Shown here: positions 40,699-50,569 of the stretch, in pieces
Numbering within the stretch: the first letter of the stretch is position 1
Layout: each line of letters begins with the position of its first letter
Source of the DNA: Cytophagales bacterium
GTDB taxonomy: Bacteria > Bacteroidota > Bacteroidia > Cytophagales > Cyclobacteriaceae
Length of the DNA: 64,000 bases
Reading direction: 5' to 3'
NCBI GenBank assembly: GCA_033344775.1
Contig: JAWPMT010000003.1
Location: forward strand, 79,764 to 143,763
Made by a program: the position numbers and the translations under genes
The notes under the pieces: generated by a model
Seen by the model: only the letters and a program-made list of their open reading frames with translations
Told to the model about the DNA's origin: nothing
Databases searched by the model: none

Positions 40699-41781
40699 AT
40701 GAGAATTACACTTACTACTATCGTTTTAGTAATCGTTTTTATGTCCAACGCACAAAATGCTGAAGTAGGTTTTGTTTGTGGCCCTTGTGGTTGTGGGCAA
40801 GATGAAGTTTTTCATGACAAGCCGGGCAACTGTGAGGCTTGTGGTATGGAATTGTTTGCCGCATACAAAAGGAAGTACAAGCCCAGCCGAGGCCAGGTGA
40901 CCAATGCACCAAGAAAGACCGTGGCCATTTTACTATTCCCAGGTGTTCAGATTATTGATTATACGGGACCTTGGGAAGTTTTTGGACAGGCCAATTGGAA
41001 TGTTTTTACCGTGGCCAAAACGGATGAACTACTGGAGACGGCCATGGGCATGCAGGTCAAGCCGCACTATACTTTTAAAGATGTGCCAGAAGCCGACTTT
41101 TTGCTGGTGCCTGGAGGTAATGTTCAACACAATGACACGGACATACAAAAGTGGCTGCAGCAACAAGCCACAGAGAAAGAGCAAATTTTGTCTGTTTGTA
41201 ATGGCGCTTATCACCTGGGGGCTGCTGGGCTATTGGATGGCAAGCAAGCAACCACCTTTGCACCTTTGATCCCGGGACTCTCACAAGTAGCTCCTAAAGC
41301 GGAAGTGTTATCTGATGTGCGATGGACGGACAATGGCAAGATCCTTACTTCTGCCGGTTTATCATCCGGCATTGATGCCGCCATCTATCTGGTCAGCAAA
41401 TATCAGGGGTTAGGGAACGCCCAACGGATAGCCACACATTTGGAATATGACTGGAGTCCTGATAAAGGATTTGTACGGGCATCATTGGCAGATATGCACC
41501 TGCAGGGCTTTGGACAATTCATCAATCAATTTGACCGGGAATGGTTGCGATACGAAGGAGATCAAAATGAATGGTATATGGAAGTGGCTGTCGATACGGA
41601 GCTTTCAGAATCCGAGTTGATGAAAGTCATCGAGTTCCAGGCAGAAAAAGGGTATGATTGGGCAAAATCTGGTAAAGGCTGGACTTATGAAGTCAAAGGC
41701 CAACAATGGGAAGCGAATTTCAACATTGAAAAAGGTGAAGCAGCTAAGAAGATCATCAAGTTTCGGGTGCAGAAAGCTTAA
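40699..41781 (+). CDS. DJ-1/PfpI protein with N-terminal heavy-metal-binding domain
   Basis: A 360-residue exported protein. Signal peptide 1-18 (ending MSNAQ). Residues 24-55 are a cysteine-rich metal-binding segment (FVCGPCGCGQDEVFHDKPG and CEACGMEL). Then a DJ-1/PfpI domain: VAILLFPGVQIIDYTGPWEV, FLLVPGGNVQHND and SVCNGAYHLGAAGLLDGK with the nucleophile-elbow Cys. A C-terminal domain of about 110 residues (EWYMEVAVDTELSESELMKV onward) is unassigned. The ATG at 40699 is chosen because the upstream extension runs through the palindrome and lacks a signal. It is divergent from a GlxA-type regulator with the same fold. A hydrolase or chaperone role in metal or redox stress is inference. Confidence 0.82.
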   Translation: MRITLTTIVLVIVFMSNAQNAEVGFVCGPCGCGQDEVFHDKPGNCEACGMELFAAYKRKYKPSRGQVTNAPRKTVAILLFPGVQIIDYTGPWEVFGQANWNVFTVAKTDELLETAMGMQVKPHYTFKDVPEADFLLVPGGNVQHNDTDIQKWLQQQATEKEQILSVCNGAYHLGAAGLLDGKQATTFAPLIPGLSQVAPKAEVLSDVRWTDNGKILTSAGLSSGIDAAIYLVSKYQGLGNAQRIATHLEYDWSPDKGFVRASLADMHLQGFGQFINQFDREWLRYEGDQNEWYMEVAVDTELSESELMKVIEFQAEKGYDWAKSGKGWTYEVKGQQWEANFNIEKGEAAKKIIKFRVQKA

Positions 41782-41805
41782 GCACCTTCAATCATCAGCA
41801 GAAAT

Positions 41806-41845
41806 AAAAACGGCCTTCAATTTTTCAATTGAAGGCCGTTTTTTT
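41806..41845. terminator. Bidirectional intrinsic terminator
   Basis: CGGCCTTCAATT (41811-41822) pairs perfectly with AATTGAAGGCCG (41827-41838) around TTTC, with AAAAA before and TTTTTTT after. It serves both converging genes. Confidence 0.88.
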
Positions 41846-41882
41846 GATAACCACGTCTGCCAGAGGCAGGAGGTTATTTATA

Positions 41883-44800
41883 TCAATTGAGCACGAATTT
41901 CTTGCTCACCAACTGACCGTCTATTTCAAATCTGGCGATGTATAATCCGCCTTTTAAGTTGCCGCGGTTCCACTGAATCTCTCTGCTTCCTGATTTAGGC
42001 TGGATCGATTGCAATACTCTTCCGTTCAGGTCAATAATTTCTACCCGGCTAGGGGTCAGGTCGCCTAATTGAATCGTCGCAATTGATTCGACAGGATTTG
42101 GGCTGATGGTGATTTTTGAGGAAAGTTCCTTTTCAGCACTCAGCGCTATGTCCTGGATATAAAAATCATCAACAACCCAACCAAATCCGTTGGTATTGGC
42201 ATCTGCAAACATTCTGAAGCGTATCAGGATATTATCTCCAGCATTGAAGTGATCCAACAAATTGATGGAATGAGATTGGAATAGCTCTGAGGTTCCATTT
42301 TCTCCTGCTTCATAGGCAGCTAGCCACTCAGGATAACGTCGTGCATCATAGCCATCTTCGAGAGGAATCCAGTTGAGCCCGTCAGAAGAGGCTTCCACTA
42401 CTACGTAATCCCAAAACTCGAAATCACCGAATTCTGTCCCGTCTTCACCGGGCTCAATCAATGCAACGTCCTCGTAGGTCAATGTTGCGTCACTAGCGGC
42501 TACTTCGATCGGCACGCGTAAGTAGAATACACTTTCCATCGCATCGCCATATGGGTGCGGGCTGTGTAGGGCCCGAGCCTCAAATCCTTCTTCAGTTCTG
42601 ATCTGTAGACCACTTCCGATGAAGTCGCCAAAAGATGCACTAAAGTTGGTGCCATAAGAGCCACTGATATCCGTAGGTTCGAACATGAACGTCAAACGTT
42701 CTACAGAGGTGAAGATCTGCCCGTCGAGATAAGCCGATAAATTGACTCTTCGATTGCCGCTTAACCCACGGTTTTCATATACCTGTGAAAGTGATCCTAT
42801 TTCATTGTCGTAAATGGTGCCTATGATTTCACCTTCAAGGAAGACCTGAATCGAATCAAAAGCCTCAGAGAAATTGAAATTAAAATTCAGGCCTCCTGTA
42901 GGCTCTACATAAACCTGTTCTACGATAGGAGCTATGACAATTCCTTCTAATTCTACACTCCAGATACCTCGTCCATAGGTGGCAATGACCAATTGGTTTT
43001 CTGCCAGTTTGAAATCATAAACATTGACCGGCGGCATGTTGTTTTCCATGAGATTCCAGCTTTCACCGCCATCAAGAGATTCGATGATCCCGATCTCAGA
43101 ACCTACCCAAATGCGATTATTGTCGCTTGGGAAAACAAACAGACAGTTTACAGCTACATCCGGGAAGCCTTTGGAACTTGCTGCTCCTGAACCATCAAAA
43201 CCAGAAATGTCTTCCCAGGTTTCACCCAGGTCGGTCGTTTTCAGCACTTTAGGGAATCCCGCGAAAGAGAACAAGGCATAAGCGGTGTTTTCTTCAGTTG
43301 GATGTGTACCTATTCCAGCCACGGATCCCATATTGAACACATCGTAGTTTTCTGTTTCGTTGAATGTTTGTCCACCGTCCGTAGACACATGTAAACGATT
43401 GGCCTCATTCAGACGGCCACCTGCCCAGATTACATCAGGGTTGGCATATGAAACTTCTACGTCCGCAGCATTTGAAAAAGACCAGGTGTTAGCATTGTTC
43501 ATGGTGGCAGCTGACCATTCTCCTCCAAAATCATTGGAAAACCATACGCCAGTCGCCCCTGTAGTAAAGATTCTGTCTGGCAGCTGTTTGTGGTGAGCTA
43601 ATCTTGTAATGAATGGGCCATCGTCATCAAAGCCATTGGAAGCACCAATCCAGGTTTCTCCACCATCAAGGGTTCTTGAAAAACCATTAAATTGTGAACC
43701 ACCGATGATTTTGTCAGGATCTGAGCTGTGCCACAGCGCTTCAAACCCGTCACCACCAATACCAAAGACCGCATTGACATCAGCACCGCCTTCAGTCCCA
43801 TCTGGGTGATACCAGGTTCCATTATCTTGCGTGCCACCGATGAATCGATTTTCACCAGGAGCTTTGTCTGCCCCATAAAACTGGGTGGTGTTATAGCCAT
43901 TACTGATAAAGTTAAAATCGCCTTGTGCAGGGCCAGGTGAGGTGCCTCTCTCTGTTGTGTAGACACCACCGTCATTACCTACCAATATCCTAAACGTCTG
44001 ATCATCATCGTTTTTATCATAAACGACATAGTTGTGCTGGTCAGGGTGAAGACCTTGTGCACGGGTGGATTGAGGAAAGCTATTGATGCCATTGAAAGCG
44101 TTGTAGGCATCTGAAACTACTGTGGTATTTCTATAGACAGCAGGAGTTACATTAAATACGACTGCTAGTTGACTCTCCGGCAAGTCATCTGGATCGAAAG
44201 TAGCACCAGCAGCAAGTGTTGTCCAGAAGAAATACATTTGTCCGTTTTCATGACCCCCATCCTGGGTAATGGTATCTGCCGCAGTTTCAGAATAAGGAAT
44301 GTTGTGAATGTACAAGTATTCCCTTGAATGGGTAGAACCCGCACCATCGGTATTCGTGGCAATCAAGTTCCAGGTACCATCTTCCTGTTGATCCCGGAAA
44401 GATGCCATCAACTGAACGTCATTTCGTGTATCCCATACCTGAAAAGGAACTTCCACGTAATCTTCATAGATATAATCTTCAGCAGCGACACCTGGTCCTT
44501 GCCCACCGACAGAGAATCGATGCGCCATTTGAGTTCCCTGACCAAATCGAACCTCTACTGGCAATAAGTCTCTCTCGGCAACACCACCAAACTCAAACCC
44601 TTGAGAGGCATTACCTGTAAAGTTGACAAAGTTCATGAAAGAAGGTGCTGCATCATAGTTTACAGCGATGATCGTAAGATCTTCTGCATCTCCTTCGGCT
44701 AGCTCAAACAAAAAAGTATTGACACCACCGACATAGACTTTATTAGCATCATACGGATGAGGCGTGATGATATTATCGTACCAACCCTGACCACCAAGGA

Positions 44801-45932
44801 AATCTTCGTTGGTGCCCGATTCGTTGATTGCCAGAAACCAGTTTGCACCTCCGTCATTGGAGACATAGAGATCAGAGCCTGTACCACTAACACTTCCCTG
44901 TGAAGAGGCCCAGATACGATTCGTATTCACTGGAGAAACAGTAATTTCTACCCTTCCGCCAGGAGACAGGCCATTGTTGACATATTCCCAGGTTAGACCT
45001 TCGTCAGTGGACTTGATGACGCCCACGCCATTGATAGCAACATATAACGTGCTGAAATCAGAAGGGTCATAATCGATATCGTCGTGTCGTTCGTTGGTAC
45101 TGGACCTAAGTTGCGTCCAGGTCGATCCTCCATCTTCAGTTTTATAAATAGCGGATGAGAAAGGTCCCCATACGCTACTTCTCGTCGTAGCGATCACAGT
45201 ATTTTCATCGTTGGGATCTACCACGATTCTGGATACATTTCTAAAATCAGGGTAGTCACTGGGGTCAGCGATTTGCGTCCAGCTATTTCCTCGATCTGTT
45301 GATTTGAATAATCCTGCTCCATCGATATCATTGGTGAAGTGCTCGCCGGTACCCGCATACATGACATCCGTATTAGATGGGGCCATGACGAGCGTATTGG
45401 TGCCCAGGTTGGGAATGTCATCAGAAAGGTAAGACCAGTTAGCTCCATTGTCAGTGGTCTTCCAGATTCCTCCGGAAGCAGATCCGGCGTAAAAGGTTTC
45501 TTGATTCGGATCATCCGGGTCGATCACCAGGCCACGCGTTCTTCCACCAACATTTCCAGGCCCTCTTTCAATGAACTCCATGTTTTCTGTTCTTGCCGCA
45601 TTTTTAGAGCTTCTTTTTTTAGCCGCCGCATACTCTTCCATCACCTGGTTCGGTCCATACTTCGGTCCGTCATCTCCGTCTCGGGTTCTCAATTGACGTT
45701 GTATGATACCATGCATTTCAGGTTGGTCGGCCTTGGCGATTCCCATTTTTTTCTTGGCCGTCTTTTTATCTAACCAATCCTGATATGGGTCGTTTGTGCC
45801 TTTCTCTTGTTTGACCGTTTCTTTTTTCTCGACAATCTTTTGATTTAAATCTGACACATCCTGAACTTTATAGATCAGGACCATGGTGCCAGCAATCAAT
45901 GTCAAAAGCAGTATAATTTTTCTCATTTCCAA
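41883..45932 (-). CDS. T9SS-sorted BNR/sortilin-type propeller protein
   Basis: A 1349-residue secreted protein. The N terminus (MRKIILLLTLIAGTMVLIY) is a signal peptide or anchor, followed by a charged linker. From about residue 115 many BNR-type repeats appear (GGIWKTTDNGANWSYLSDD, GLFKSTDRGNSWTQIADP, VIKSTDEGLTWEYVNNG, IIESLDGGESWNLMENN), as in VPS10/sortilin or sialidase-like propellers; no sialidase catalytic set is evident. A jelly-roll-like domain follows at about 1120-1260. The last 75 residues are a T9SS type A sorting domain: ISPNPVESIATIQLG, VEIIDLNGRVLQSI and GGLYIARFEIDGQLVSKKFV. It starts 8 bp after the stop of a small lipoprotein gene and ends before a strong terminator. Confidence 0.88.
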   Translation of the reverse strand: MEMRKIILLLTLIAGTMVLIYKVQDVSDLNQKIVEKKETVKQEKGTNDPYQDWLDKKTAKKKMGIAKADQPEMHGIIQRQLRTRDGDDGPKYGPNQVMEEYAAAKKRSSKNAARTENMEFIERGPGNVGGRTRGLVIDPDDPNQETFYAGSASGGIWKTTDNGANWSYLSDDIPNLGTNTLVMAPSNTDVMYAGTGEHFTNDIDGAGLFKSTDRGNSWTQIADPSDYPDFRNVSRIVVDPNDENTVIATTRSSVWGPFSSAIYKTEDGGSTWTQLRSSTNERHDDIDYDPSDFSTLYVAINGVGVIKSTDEGLTWEYVNNGLSPGGRVEITVSPVNTNRIWASSQGSVSGTGSDLYVSNDGGANWFLAINESGTNEDFLGGQGWYDNIITPHPYDANKVYVGGVNTFLFELAEGDAEDLTIIAVNYDAAPSFMNFVNFTGNASQGFEFGGVAERDLLPVEVRFGQGTQMAHRFSVGGQGPGVAAEDYIYEDYVEVPFQVWDTRNDVQLMASFRDQQEDGTWNLIATNTDGAGSTHSREYLYIHNIPYSETAADTITQDGGHENGQMYFFWTTLAAGATFDPDDLPESQLAVVFNVTPAVYRNTTVVSDAYNAFNGINSFPQSTRAQGLHPDQHNYVVYDKNDDDQTFRILVGNDGGVYTTERGTSPGPAQGDFNFISNGYNTTQFYGADKAPGENRFIGGTQDNGTWYHPDGTEGGADVNAVFGIGGDGFEALWHSSDPDKIIGGSQFNGFSRTLDGGETWIGASNGFDDDGPFITRLAHHKQLPDRIFTTGATGVWFSNDFGGEWSAATMNNANTWSFSNAADVEVSYANPDVIWAGGRLNEANRLHVSTDGGQTFNETENYDVFNMGSVAGIGTHPTEENTAYALFSFAGFPKVLKTTDLGETWEDISGFDGSGAASSKGFPDVAVNCLFVFPSDNNRIWVGSEIGIIESLDGGESWNLMENNMPPVNVYDFKLAENQLVIATYGRGIWSVELEGIVIAPIVEQVYVEPTGGLNFNFNFSEAFDSIQVFLEGEIIGTIYDNEIGSLSQVYENRGLSGNRRVNLSAYLDGQIFTSVERLTFMFEPTDISGSYGTNFSASFGDFIGSGLQIRTEEGFEARALHSPHPYGDAMESVFYLRVPIEVAASDATLTYEDVALIEPGEDGTEFGDFEFWDYVVVEASSDGLNWIPLEDGYDARRYPEWLAAYEAGENGTSELFQSHSINLLDHFNAGDNILIRFRMFADANTNGFGWVVDDFYIQDIALSAEKELSSKITISPNPVESIATIQLGDLTPSRVEIIDLNGRVLQSIQPKSGSREIQWNRGNLKGGLYIARFEIDGQLVSKKFVLN

Positions 45933-45940
45933 AGGGGTAA

Positions 45941-46330
45941 TTAAGGGGTATTTGATTCTTTTTCTTTCGTGTCCAGATTAAATATGTAAGAGGTAGTATT
46001 CGATGATTGCTTGTCCTGAATCACTTCGGGAGTTTCCTGTATCAGAAGCTTCCGGTCTGAGTGCCAACTCACTTTGGCATTTAGTTTTTCCGGGCCGTAA
46101 ATGATCGCTGCATTTTTATTATTAATGACCAGTACTGTCTTTCTGTTAGTCAAGGTTTGCTTATTGACTGTAAAACAGAGCGAAAGGTCACCTCTGTCAA
46201 TTTTTTCAAACTTGTTTCCAAGTTGTTCAATAATGACATCCCGAGGATTAATATCCTGTTGTTGGCCCTTTTCTGAGCCCTTACAGGACATCAACACGAT
46301 AAGTGCGATGATGGGTATTTGTTTAAGCAT
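45941..46330 (-). CDS. Small lipoprotein, function unknown
   Basis: A 129-residue lipoprotein: MLKQIPIIALIVLMSCKGSE gives a signal with the lipid Cys at residue 16. The mature part has NKFEKIDRGDLSLCFTVNKQ and VLVINNKNAAIIYGPEKLNA, strand-rich and without a known domain. It is the first gene of a two-gene operon, 8 bp before the large T9SS propeller protein, so a role in its export or anchoring is possible but unproven. Confidence 0.72.
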   Translation of the reverse strand: MLKQIPIIALIVLMSCKGSEKGQQQDINPRDVIIEQLGNKFEKIDRGDLSLCFTVNKQTLTNRKTVLVINNKNAAIIYGPEKLNAKVSWHSDRKLLIQETPEVIQDKQSSNTTSYIFNLDTKEKESNTP

Positions 46331-46572
46331 ATGAACTACAAGTATTATAGAACAGGCGGGGTTATGAACTTAGGTTTAATTTGATTTATGGAGTGTGAAA
46401 CACTTCCCACATACACAAATGTATATGCATCGAAGCTAATCATCAATTTTTAAGTGTTGTAAGCTGTGGATATGAATTTATTATTGATCGTCTGTCTGAG
46501 GACAATGAACGATTTCCTGAAGCGTTGGGTAGGGTATGGGTCATGGTTAAGGTATATACAGGAAAAGCACCC

Positions 46573-47331
46573 ATGAACCCTACACACTTACTACAAAATA
46601 TCCATCGCCCCATGATTCTGGTTTGTATTGTCCATTTTTTACTACTTGCTGGTTGTTCGGAGGAGGAAACTTCTAAACCAGTCAGTGATTCCATCAATAA
46701 AATCATGCCTTTGGGTGCTTCACGGGTAGAAGGAGATCGCCCTGAATATGAAAGTTTTCGATTTGAGCTTTGGTTATTGCTGACGGATGGAAACTGGGAT
46801 TTTGATTACATGGGCACACGAACTGATGGAGGCTCTTATCCTGCCATACGAGACAAACCGTCATTCGACCGGAACCATGAAGGCCGGGGAGGCTGGACTT
46901 CCGGAGATATTTTAGAAGGAATTGATGGTTGGTTAGCTGAAACGGGTGCACCGGACATTGTGCTTTTCAGCTCTCCTGGGGGAAATGATGCTTTGCTAGG
47001 GCTTGATTATGATCAGGCTGTATCAAATATCAATGCCATCATCGATGCTATTCAGGTAGTAAACCCCGAAGTAACAATCATCATTGAACAGCTGGCCCCT
47101 GGACACTCAGAGATCATGACAGGTGAATTGCTGATGTATTTCGATCAGATCCAAAGGGACTTACCGCAGTTAGCACAAGAACAAACAACCGATACTTCTC
47201 AGGTAATCGTTGTGGATATGTTTACAGGTTTTACCGATGATCTGCTTGCGGATGATGTACATTACAATACAGCTGGTGCTAAGTTCATCGCACAACGGTA
47301 TTATGCGATGTTGGAGAGCGTCTTGAAATAA
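46573..47331 (+). CDS. SGNH/GDSL hydrolase lipoprotein
   Basis: A 252-residue lipoprotein of the SGNH hydrolase class (esterases and deacetylases). The lipid Cys is in HFLLLAGCSEE (about residue 28). Block I reads KIMPLGASRVEGDRP with Ser in GAS, where GDS is usual; block III reads SSPGGNDALLGL with Asn; block V reads DDVHYNTAGAKF with the Asp and His of the triad. The frame opens at 46525; the ATG at 46573 is chosen because it gives a short basic lead and membrane-length signal, though 46612 is possible. It converges on the NTF2-like gene. Polysaccharide deacetylation at the surface is a reasonable but untested guess. Confidence 0.8.
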   Translation: MNPTHLLQNIHRPMILVCIVHFLLLAGCSEEETSKPVSDSINKIMPLGASRVEGDRPEYESFRFELWLLLTDGNWDFDYMGTRTDGGSYPAIRDKPSFDRNHEGRGGWTSGDILEGIDGWLAETGAPDIVLFSSPGGNDALLGLDYDQAVSNINAIIDAIQVVNPEVTIIIEQLAPGHSEIMTGELLMYFDQIQRDLPQLAQEQTTDTSQVIVVDMFTGFTDDLLADDVHYNTAGAKFIAQRYYAMLESVLK

Positions 47332-47376
47332 GTGAGCAACAGCTTCAAGCGTGTGTTCCAGACCTGGTTTTCGTTA

Positions 47377-47898
47377 CTATTTGAATTGCGCAGCCTCTGA
47401 TTCCGTTAAGGTCTTGTCTGTCGAGCTGATACTAACGATTTTCCATTCGCCATCAATTTTGTGGTACCGGGACTCCCAGGCAAATTGTGCGTAGTGATGC
47501 GCGCCCAGGTTGCCATCCTGATCTATGTATTGTAGATCAATAAGCTTCTTCACGAACATCACGGCCCAATTGCCGTCCCCTGAAATTTGAATGATGGGAG
47601 CTTGTAAGTCATCCCAGCGGGTGTACTTGACGACCTTGAAGTAGCTTTCGAATCTGGTTTTGATCTCTTCGTTGGACAAGGTGCTGATGTCACCCTTATC
47701 TACATTGATCATGCTGTCGGCAATTTGTGAGACGAGTAAAGCCGCATTATTTTCCATGTGTGCTTTTCGCTGAATCTCATTGGAGCGAAGTAGCGCTACT
47801 TTGTCACTTTTCTGTCCATAACTTGCATTTGCCAGCAAGTAGCAGAAAAGAAGAAGTGTCCCCAGCCTAAGACAGGGGACTTTGAAATGACTATTCAT
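47377..47898 (-). CDS. Secreted NTF2/SnoaL-like protein
   Basis: A 173-residue exported protein with signal peptide 1-29 (ending NASYGQ). The mature part fits the cone-shaped NTF2-like fold: ALLVSQIADSMINVDKGDIS, KTRFESYFKVVKYTRWDDLQ, WAVMFVKKLIDLQYIDQDG and WESRYHKIDGEWKIVSISST, the last being the typical final strands. Such proteins bind small ligands or act as isomerases. Its start overlaps the stop of the FtsX-type permease gene by 8 bp, so it is coupled to it. Confidence 0.78.
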   Translation of the reverse strand: MNSHFKVPCLRLGTLLLFCYLLANASYGQKSDKVALLRSNEIQRKAHMENNAALLVSQIADSMINVDKGDISTLSNEEIKTRFESYFKVVKYTRWDDLQAPIIQISGDGNWAVMFVKKLIDLQYIDQDGNLGAHHYAQFAWESRYHKIDGEWKIVSISSTDKTLTESEAAQFK

Positions 47899-50299
47899 CT
47901 CTTAAAGACTTCACCGGATTAGCGATGGCTGCATTGATGGATTTATAACTTACCGCGATCATCGCGATGATCAATGCACCAAGTCCAGCGAATACGTAAA
48001 CGGATAAGTTGCTAATGCTCAATAAATCAATCCGATACTGGAAATCGCTGATCCACTTGTCCGTGTACCAGTAGGCAATGGGCCAGGTAATGATATTGGC
48101 AAGGACGATCAGGACCACAAACTCCCTCATCAGCAGGGTTACAATTTGCCTAATGGTGGACCCCAATACTTTTCTTACCCCAATTTCTTTTTTACGCTGT
48201 TCCACCATGAAGAAGGACAATCCGAATAGGCCAAGACAGGAAAGAATGATCGATAACCAGGTGAAGGCAGCCACTAACCCGGCAAAGAACTCATCCGAGG
48301 CGAAGATCTCGTTGAATTCCTGATCGAAGAACTGGTAATCGAATGGATAGTTGGGGAAGGTTTCCAGCCAGGTGGTCTCAAGGTATTGCATGGTTTCACT
48401 GATATTCTCAGGACTGATCTTTACGTTGAAATTGCTATTCGGGTCAGGATTGTAATAGATCATCAGCGGCTCAATCTTGTGCCGCATGTTGGAGAAGTGA
48501 AAGTCCTCAATGACTCCCACTACTGTTCGGGTTGTTGCATTTTCTCCCGTTCCAAATACCAGCTTTTTCCCGACGGCTTCATCCCATCCGAGGGATTCCA
48601 TCATGGCCTGGTTGATGATGATGGATTCATTCTGATCCGCCCCATAGCTCGCTCCATAGTTTCGACCGGCGGCCATTTGGATGTTCATCGTCTCGAAATA
48701 GTTTTCATCAACAGACATTACACTCACGATCCAGGGTTCATCTTCATTACCACCCTCTACATTTACGCCACCACGACCGAACGTTCTTCCGGGCATGTTG
48801 CTGGAAAAGGAGCTTTGCAGCACACTTGGATTTTGTGCAAGCTGATCTTGAAAACTTGGCATGCCATCGCTAAGCCCGCCATCATTCACGTTGATGGTTA
48901 CGATTCGCTCCTTATTGAATCCCAGACTTTTGTTTTTGATGAAATAGATCTGGCGCGAAACGATGAGTGTGGTGCAGATCATTCCAATCGCCGCCACGAA
49001 TTGAAGTACTACTAATACTTTCCTTAGCCAGATGCCATTCGAACTCGCGTGGAATTTTCCTCTAAGGATATTTACGGATTTGATGCTAGACAATACTAGG
49101 GCAGGGTAGAGGCCCGCCAATGCGCCAATAACAAGAGACAGCCCCAGAAAGGCGGGCAGCACTATGGGATTATTTGTAATGAGAGGCATGAGCTCGAAAT
49201 TCATGTTGAGTCCTGCTTCTTCCACGGCGATGTAAATGATTCCCATGGAGAGGACCATGGCCATGAATGCCATGAATATCGATTCGATCATGTGCTGACT
49301 GATCAACAATGAGCGAGAGCTACCCACCACCTTTCGGATACCAATTTCTTTGGCGCGGGTCGTGGATTGAGCAGTAGTAAGGTTCACGAAATTGAATGCT
49401 GCGATCAGCAAAATGAATAAAGCCACTCCTGATAGCGCATAGACATAAACTTTGTCGCCTTTATTTTCATGATAGAAGTCGAAGAGGATCCCCGAAGATT
49501 GTAAATGGATGTCTTCAAGAGGTTGCAGTTGCGGAATCCAAAAGTCATTTACATCATTAGCAAGGGCGATTTCGGCCAATTTTGCCTCTACCGTTTTTTC
49601 ATCCGCACCCTCGGTGAGTGCAGCATATCCGATCATGCCGAGACCATTCCATGAGTCTATGTATTGCGCCAGCGAAGAGTCTGCCTGAGCGGGGTATAGG
49701 GACATCAATACGTCATATTCCAGGTGTGAATTTTGTTCCAGATCATCCATGAGACCGACCACTTCCCAGCTTTGATCATTGATCTCCAGTATCTTGCCCA
49801 ATTTCTCACCACCACGGCCGAAAACAATTTCGGCAAAAGATGTTGTCAAGATCAATTTATGCGGTTGCTCAAACTGTTTCAGGGTTTCATCCCGGTTTTG
49901 GATGGGCAGATCGAAAATCTCGAAGAAGTCGTTTTCGACATAAAGAGCATGATCCGAATAGTAGCCGACATCTCCCTTTTCCATTCGTTGTTGTCCAGCA
50001 TACAGCACCCTGGACGCCAGCTCCACTTCTGGGATTTCTTCCTTGGCAGCTAGTGGCATGCGAGGATTGGAAATGGCAACTTCATTGCTAGTTACGCCCA
50101 GTGCTTCATCGATGGTGGTAAACCGATAAGTTCGGTAAGATTTTTCATTCCATCGATCATACGAAACGTCGTTATAGACCGATAGGCTTAGTAAGATAAA
50201 AGTGGAGAAACCAAGGACAAGTCCAATGGTATTGATGGAAGTGGTGAGCTTGTTCTTCCGAAAATTACGGATTGCCACCAGTAAAAAAGTACGTAGCAT
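47891..50299 (-). CDS. FtsX/MacB-type ABC permease
   Basis: An 802-residue membrane protein without prefix domain. First helix at about 20-40 (TSINTIGLVLGFSTFILLSL), a MacB-like periplasmic domain, three helices at about 280-420 with AKEIGIRKVVGSSRSLLIS, a helix near 430-455, a second periplasmic domain with VVGVIEDFHFSNMRHKIEPL, and the C-terminal three helices with KKEIGVRKVLGSTIRQIVT. It ends PVKSLRDE, like the permease at 22268, which it resembles in family but lacks a PadR neighbour. It needs an ATPase encoded elsewhere. The NTF2-like gene is coupled at its 3' end. Confidence 0.9.
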   Translation of the reverse strand: MLRTFLLVAIRNFRKNKLTTSINTIGLVLGFSTFILLSLSVYNDVSYDRWNEKSYRTYRFTTIDEALGVTSNEVAISNPRMPLAAKEEIPEVELASRVLYAGQQRMEKGDVGYYSDHALYVENDFFEIFDLPIQNRDETLKQFEQPHKLILTTSFAEIVFGRGGEKLGKILEINDQSWEVVGLMDDLEQNSHLEYDVLMSLYPAQADSSLAQYIDSWNGLGMIGYAALTEGADEKTVEAKLAEIALANDVNDFWIPQLQPLEDIHLQSSGILFDFYHENKGDKVYVYALSGVALFILLIAAFNFVNLTTAQSTTRAKEIGIRKVVGSSRSLLISQHMIESIFMAFMAMVLSMGIIYIAVEEAGLNMNFELMPLITNNPIVLPAFLGLSLVIGALAGLYPALVLSSIKSVNILRGKFHASSNGIWLRKVLVVLQFVAAIGMICTTLIVSRQIYFIKNKSLGFNKERIVTINVNDGGLSDGMPSFQDQLAQNPSVLQSSFSSNMPGRTFGRGGVNVEGGNEDEPWIVSVMSVDENYFETMNIQMAAGRNYGASYGADQNESIIINQAMMESLGWDEAVGKKLVFGTGENATTRTVVGVIEDFHFSNMRHKIEPLMIYYNPDPNSNFNVKISPENISETMQYLETTWLETFPNYPFDYQFFDQEFNEIFASDEFFAGLVAAFTWLSIILSCLGLFGLSFFMVEQRKKEIGVRKVLGSTIRQIVTLLMREFVVLIVLANIITWPIAYWYTDKWISDFQYRIDLLSISNLSVYVFAGLGALIIAMIAVSYKSINAAIANPVKSLRDE

Positions 50300-50504
50300 G
50301 TGTTAAGTTTTTGACCTAGACCAAATTACGTAGAACCTGCGTGTACAGCAATCGACCTTATTTCAACTGGTAATTTGTAAGGATAGGAGGACAGTGTTTC
50401 CTATTTAGGAATGGAATTTGAGGCAAAGAGATTTGAACCTGACCAAAAAGATACTTTTTGTAGTACTGGTTTTTATGATTGTCGCAACTCCTTCCAATGA
50501 GTAA

Positions 50505-50534
50505 TTGGACAATCCTCTGGTAACCTTATTTTTG
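50505..50534 (+). promoter_or_regulatory. Consensus promoter for the SMP-30 gene
   Basis: TTG (50505-50507), 19 nt, TATTTTTG (50527-50534). The ATG at 50570 lies 35 bp downstream. Both elements match the Bacteroidota consensus. Confidence 0.6.
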
Positions 50535-50569
50535 ACCTGTCATCCTTGTTGATCAATAGATTTTCTGAT

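Noticed and set aside
41883-45932. Sialidase activity for the BNR protein
   Set aside because: BNR repeats are present but the arginine triad and other catalytic residues of sialidases cannot be identified.
48386-49015. 209-codon open frame opposite the FtsX permease
   Set aside because: Antisense to a clear permease domain; composition reflects the complementary codons and no domain is visible.
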